64,000 nucleotides of DNA, taken from G020354785 sp964521285. Its GTDB lineage: Bacteria; Bacteroidota; Bacteroidia; Bacteroidales; UBA10428. Shown piece after piece: positions 62,550 to 64,000 of the stretch; position 1 is the first letter of the stretch; every line of letters starts with the position of its first letter. The position numbers and the translations under genes are program-made. Under the pieces are notes generated by a model. It had not been told where the DNA came from. It did no database searches and was given only the letters and a program-made list of their open reading frames with translations. The stretch spans positions 1 to 64,000 of the forward strand of contig CAZFQS010000018.1 in the NCBI GenBank assembly GCA_964521285.1. Direction: 5' to 3'.

Positions 62550-63107
62550 ATGGCAAAAGTAGCTCGTCAAATTGTTGAAAAATCAGGTGTCGATTTAGAT
62601 AAGCTGATTAAATTACTGGTCAAGAATGCATCTGCAGAATTGACAACATACTATTATTATACTATCCTGAGGGTTAACCTGATAGGATTGGAAGGTGAAG
62701 GTCTTAAAACAATTGCAGAAGATGCAAGAATTGAAGACCGTAATCACTTTGAGGCCCTGGTCCCACGAATATATGAGCTGGGAGGTGAATTACCCAAAAG
62801 CATGAATGAATTTCACGATATTTCAGCATGTCCGCCTGCTCATCTTCCTGGTGATCCAACCAATGTTCAGGAAATACTAAAAGTACTGGTGGATGCTGAA
62901 CGTTGTGCTGTCAGGGGGTACAATGAAATATGTAATATGACACATGGCAAAGACCACAGGACTTATGAACTGGCTCTGGCTATTCTTAATGAAGAAATAC
63001 AGCACGAGGCGTGGTTCTCTGAGTTTCTGGGAGAAGGCCCTTCCGGTCACTTGCAGAGACCTGCTGATGTTAAATCCCCATATGTCGGAAAATACCTTAA
63101 CAGCTAG
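62550..63107 (+). CDS. Dps-like ferritin (DpsL type)
   Basis: 185 residues from the ATG at 62550 (AKVARQIVEKSG); I reject an ATG 39 bases upstream because the residues it adds are low-complexity and unlike the family. It is a four-helix ferritin-like protein with iron ligands in ASAELTTYYYYTILR, EDRNHFEAL and LAILNEEIQHEAWF. CPPAHLPGDP and DAERCAVRGYNEIC carry the conserved Cys residues of the Bacteroides DpsL subfamily. It stores iron and protects DNA from peroxide. It is divergent from oxyR and followed by a strong terminator. Confidence 0.9.
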   Translation: MAKVARQIVEKSGVDLDKLIKLLVKNASAELTTYYYYTILRVNLIGLEGEGLKTIAEDARIEDRNHFEALVPRIYELGGELPKSMNEFHDISACPPAHLPGDPTNVQEILKVLVDAERCAVRGYNEICNMTHGKDHRTYELALAILNEEIQHEAWFSEFLGEGPSGHLQRPADVKSPYVGKYLNS

Positions 63108-63112
63108 TTTTT

Positions 63113-63147
63113 AAAGAAAGGCTGTCTCAAAAGGACAGCCTTTCTTT
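63113..63147 (+). terminator. Rho-independent terminator after the Dps-like gene
   Basis: AAAGAAAGGCTGTC pairs with GACAGCCTTTCTTT around a 7-base loop, with Ts downstream. It follows the TAG stop at 63105-63107 by five bases, showing that TAG is a true stop here. Confidence 0.92.
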
Positions 63148-63218
63148 TATAAGAATACCGGAACGCATCAATATAAAATAAAGGCTGATCCTATACTAAA
63201 TCCATAACTTCATATTAA

Positions 63219-64000
63219 TTAACCTTTCAACCGGTTTATTACCTCTATGCATGTTCTTGAATTATGGTAAGGGCATTTCCAGAAGCCTGCTTTTTCATCT
63301 TCCCTGTAAGGCATACCCTTAATATTTACTTTCCAGAACCATTCTCCGTGTTTATGATCGATGATAAAGGAATTTATAAATTTCCATAGTTCCAGTGCCT
63401 TCTCAAGATAATAATTGTTATTAGTGATTTGATATGCATTGACAAGCCCAACCATACCTTCTGCCTGCACCCACCAGTGTTTATCAGCATCCAGGTCATA
63501 TGAGTCAGGGTTTCTTTCACAAAAAATTCCTCCGTCAGGATCAAAACCTTCATTAATCACTGTGTCTGTCATTTTCACAGCGATATTCCTCGTTTCATTA
63601 ATAAGCCCGGGATCACTAATAACTTCAGCCGCTTCAGTGAAAAGCCAGGAGAATTCAATATCATGTCCAAATGAGATAATGTTGTCTGTTAATTCCCATT
63701 TTTCATTAAAAAAAAGATTGAGGTGATAATGGTCATTAACAAAATGGCTGATAAATACATTAATTATTTTCTTCAATGAGTTGTATAGCTGTTTTTCCGG
63801 CCATATCCTGTATAAATTTGTATATGCTTCGAGAACATGCAGGTGAGTGTTCATTGTCTTTTTTGCATTTCTGTCTTTTTCACTCAGACGAACATCATCC
63901 AGATCATCCCAGTCCTCACTGAAAGCTTCAATATACCCGTCGTATTGTGAATCGTAACTGTACTTTTCTATAAGATAATAGATTTCTTTTGCCAGGTCCA
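63219..64000 (-). CDS. Cellobiose 2-epimerase / AGE-family epimerase, cut at the window end
   Basis: Partial: the frame stays open upstream of the first internal ATG (63854) to the window edge, so the true start is outside; about 260 residues are visible. Family signatures of the N-acylglucosamine/cellobiose 2-epimerase barrel are KTMNTHLHVLEAYTNLYRIWP, FGHDIEFSWLFTEAAEVI (catalytic His), DKHWWVQAEGMVGLVNAYQ, EWFWKVNIKGMP and KCPYHNSRTCIEVINRL (second catalytic His). It should epimerise the reducing glucose of beta-1,4-glycans, or a mannosyl substrate. It converges on the Dps-like gene. Confidence 0.9.
   Translation of the reverse strand, partial: DLAKEIYYLIEKYSYDSQYDGYIEAFSEDWDDLDDVRLSEKDRNAKKTMNTHLHVLEAYTNLYRIWPEKQLYNSLKKIINVFISHFVNDHYHLNLFFNEKWELTDNIISFGHDIEFSWLFTEAAEVISDPGLINETRNIAVKMTDTVINEGFDPDGGIFCERNPDSYDLDADKHWWVQAEGMVGLVNAYQITNNNYYLEKALELWKFINSFIIDHKHGEWFWKVNIKGMPYREDEKAGFWKCPYHNSRTCIEVINRLKG

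Noticed and set aside
1..64000. tRNA, rRNA, riboswitch or insertion-sequence genes
   Set aside because: No T-loop-like GGTTCGAATCC, no conserved riboswitch core and no transposase-like frame was seen by eye; a covariance-model search would be needed to exclude small RNAs.

Overview
The window looks like the chromosome of a Bacteroidota bacterium, most likely near Bacteroidales/Marinilabiliales. It is AT-rich, and most start codons have only A-rich leaders without a Shine-Dalgarno match. At least five products or remnants carry type IX secretion (T9SS) C-terminal sorting domains, and some promoters fit the Bacteroidota TTTG-N19..21-TAnnTTTG pattern. The sugar genes (rhaA, fucI, kduI, uxaC, uxaE, kdgK) and the OxyR/Dps-like pair are of the type found in gut and marine Bacteroidota. 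No rRNA, tRNA, CRISPR array or transposase gene was seen.

Region 1 (1-11.6 kb) is an accessory, partly decayed zone. It holds small lipoproteins, a truncated duplicate gene with two in-frame TAG codons, an orphan sorting-domain fragment and a PPOX-GNAT fusion gene split by one TAG. It also holds two secreted proteins (one with six kelch repeats) that, unusually here, have canonical Shine-Dalgarno sites, and a sigma-54 activator beside a Hanks-type Ser/Thr kinase with TPRs. Region 2 (11.7-24.3 kb) has a GH31 glycosidase, a lipoprotein gene with TAG inside its signal peptide, a large FG-GAP/UnbV/PKD/discoidin T9SS protein, a FucP-type fucose transporter, a 1303-residue beta-helix T9SS protein and a decayed T9SS remnant.

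Region 3 (24.5-51.9 kb) is a sugar-acid and deoxysugar superlocus. An AraC regulator is divergent from rhaT-rhaM-rhaA-class II aldolase-kinase (L-rhamnose). A five-gene unit on the minus strand (E2-E3-fused E1-PHP protein-SDR) starts from a well-formed promoter flanked by a perfect 16-bp palindrome and faces a GntR gene; fucI and a fuculokinase follow that regulator. Next come kduI-kduD, a LacI regulator, and kdgK-kdgA-exuT-uxaE-uxaC. Matching LacI-type operators sit before kduI and before kdgK. Together these genes take L-rhamnose, L-fucose, D-glucuronate/D-galacturonate and unsaturated-uronate products towards dihydroxyacetone phosphate, lactaldehyde, pyruvate and glyceraldehyde-3-phosphate. 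That sugar set suits pectin (rhamnogalacturonan), ulvan or fucose-containing glycans, but no SusC/D pair or polysaccharide lyase lies in the window.

Region 4 (51.9-64 kb) has formate-tetrahydrofolate ligase, a PD40 beta-propeller protein, an ECF sigma/anti-sigma/adhesin-like operon, a secreted protein of unknown N-terminal type with 270-bp repeats, a Tat-exported aldo/keto reductase, oxyR divergent from a Dps-like ferritin gene, and the C-terminal part of a cellobiose 2-epimerase-like gene cut by the window end.

The features of most interest are the five-gene GntR-linked dehydrogenase/PHP/SDR operon, the apparent split of the bifunctional aldolase/dehydrogenase of deoxyhexose catabolism, and the cluster of genes interrupted by single in-frame stop codons. 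All functional calls come from reading the sequence and from family knowledge; no database search was run.
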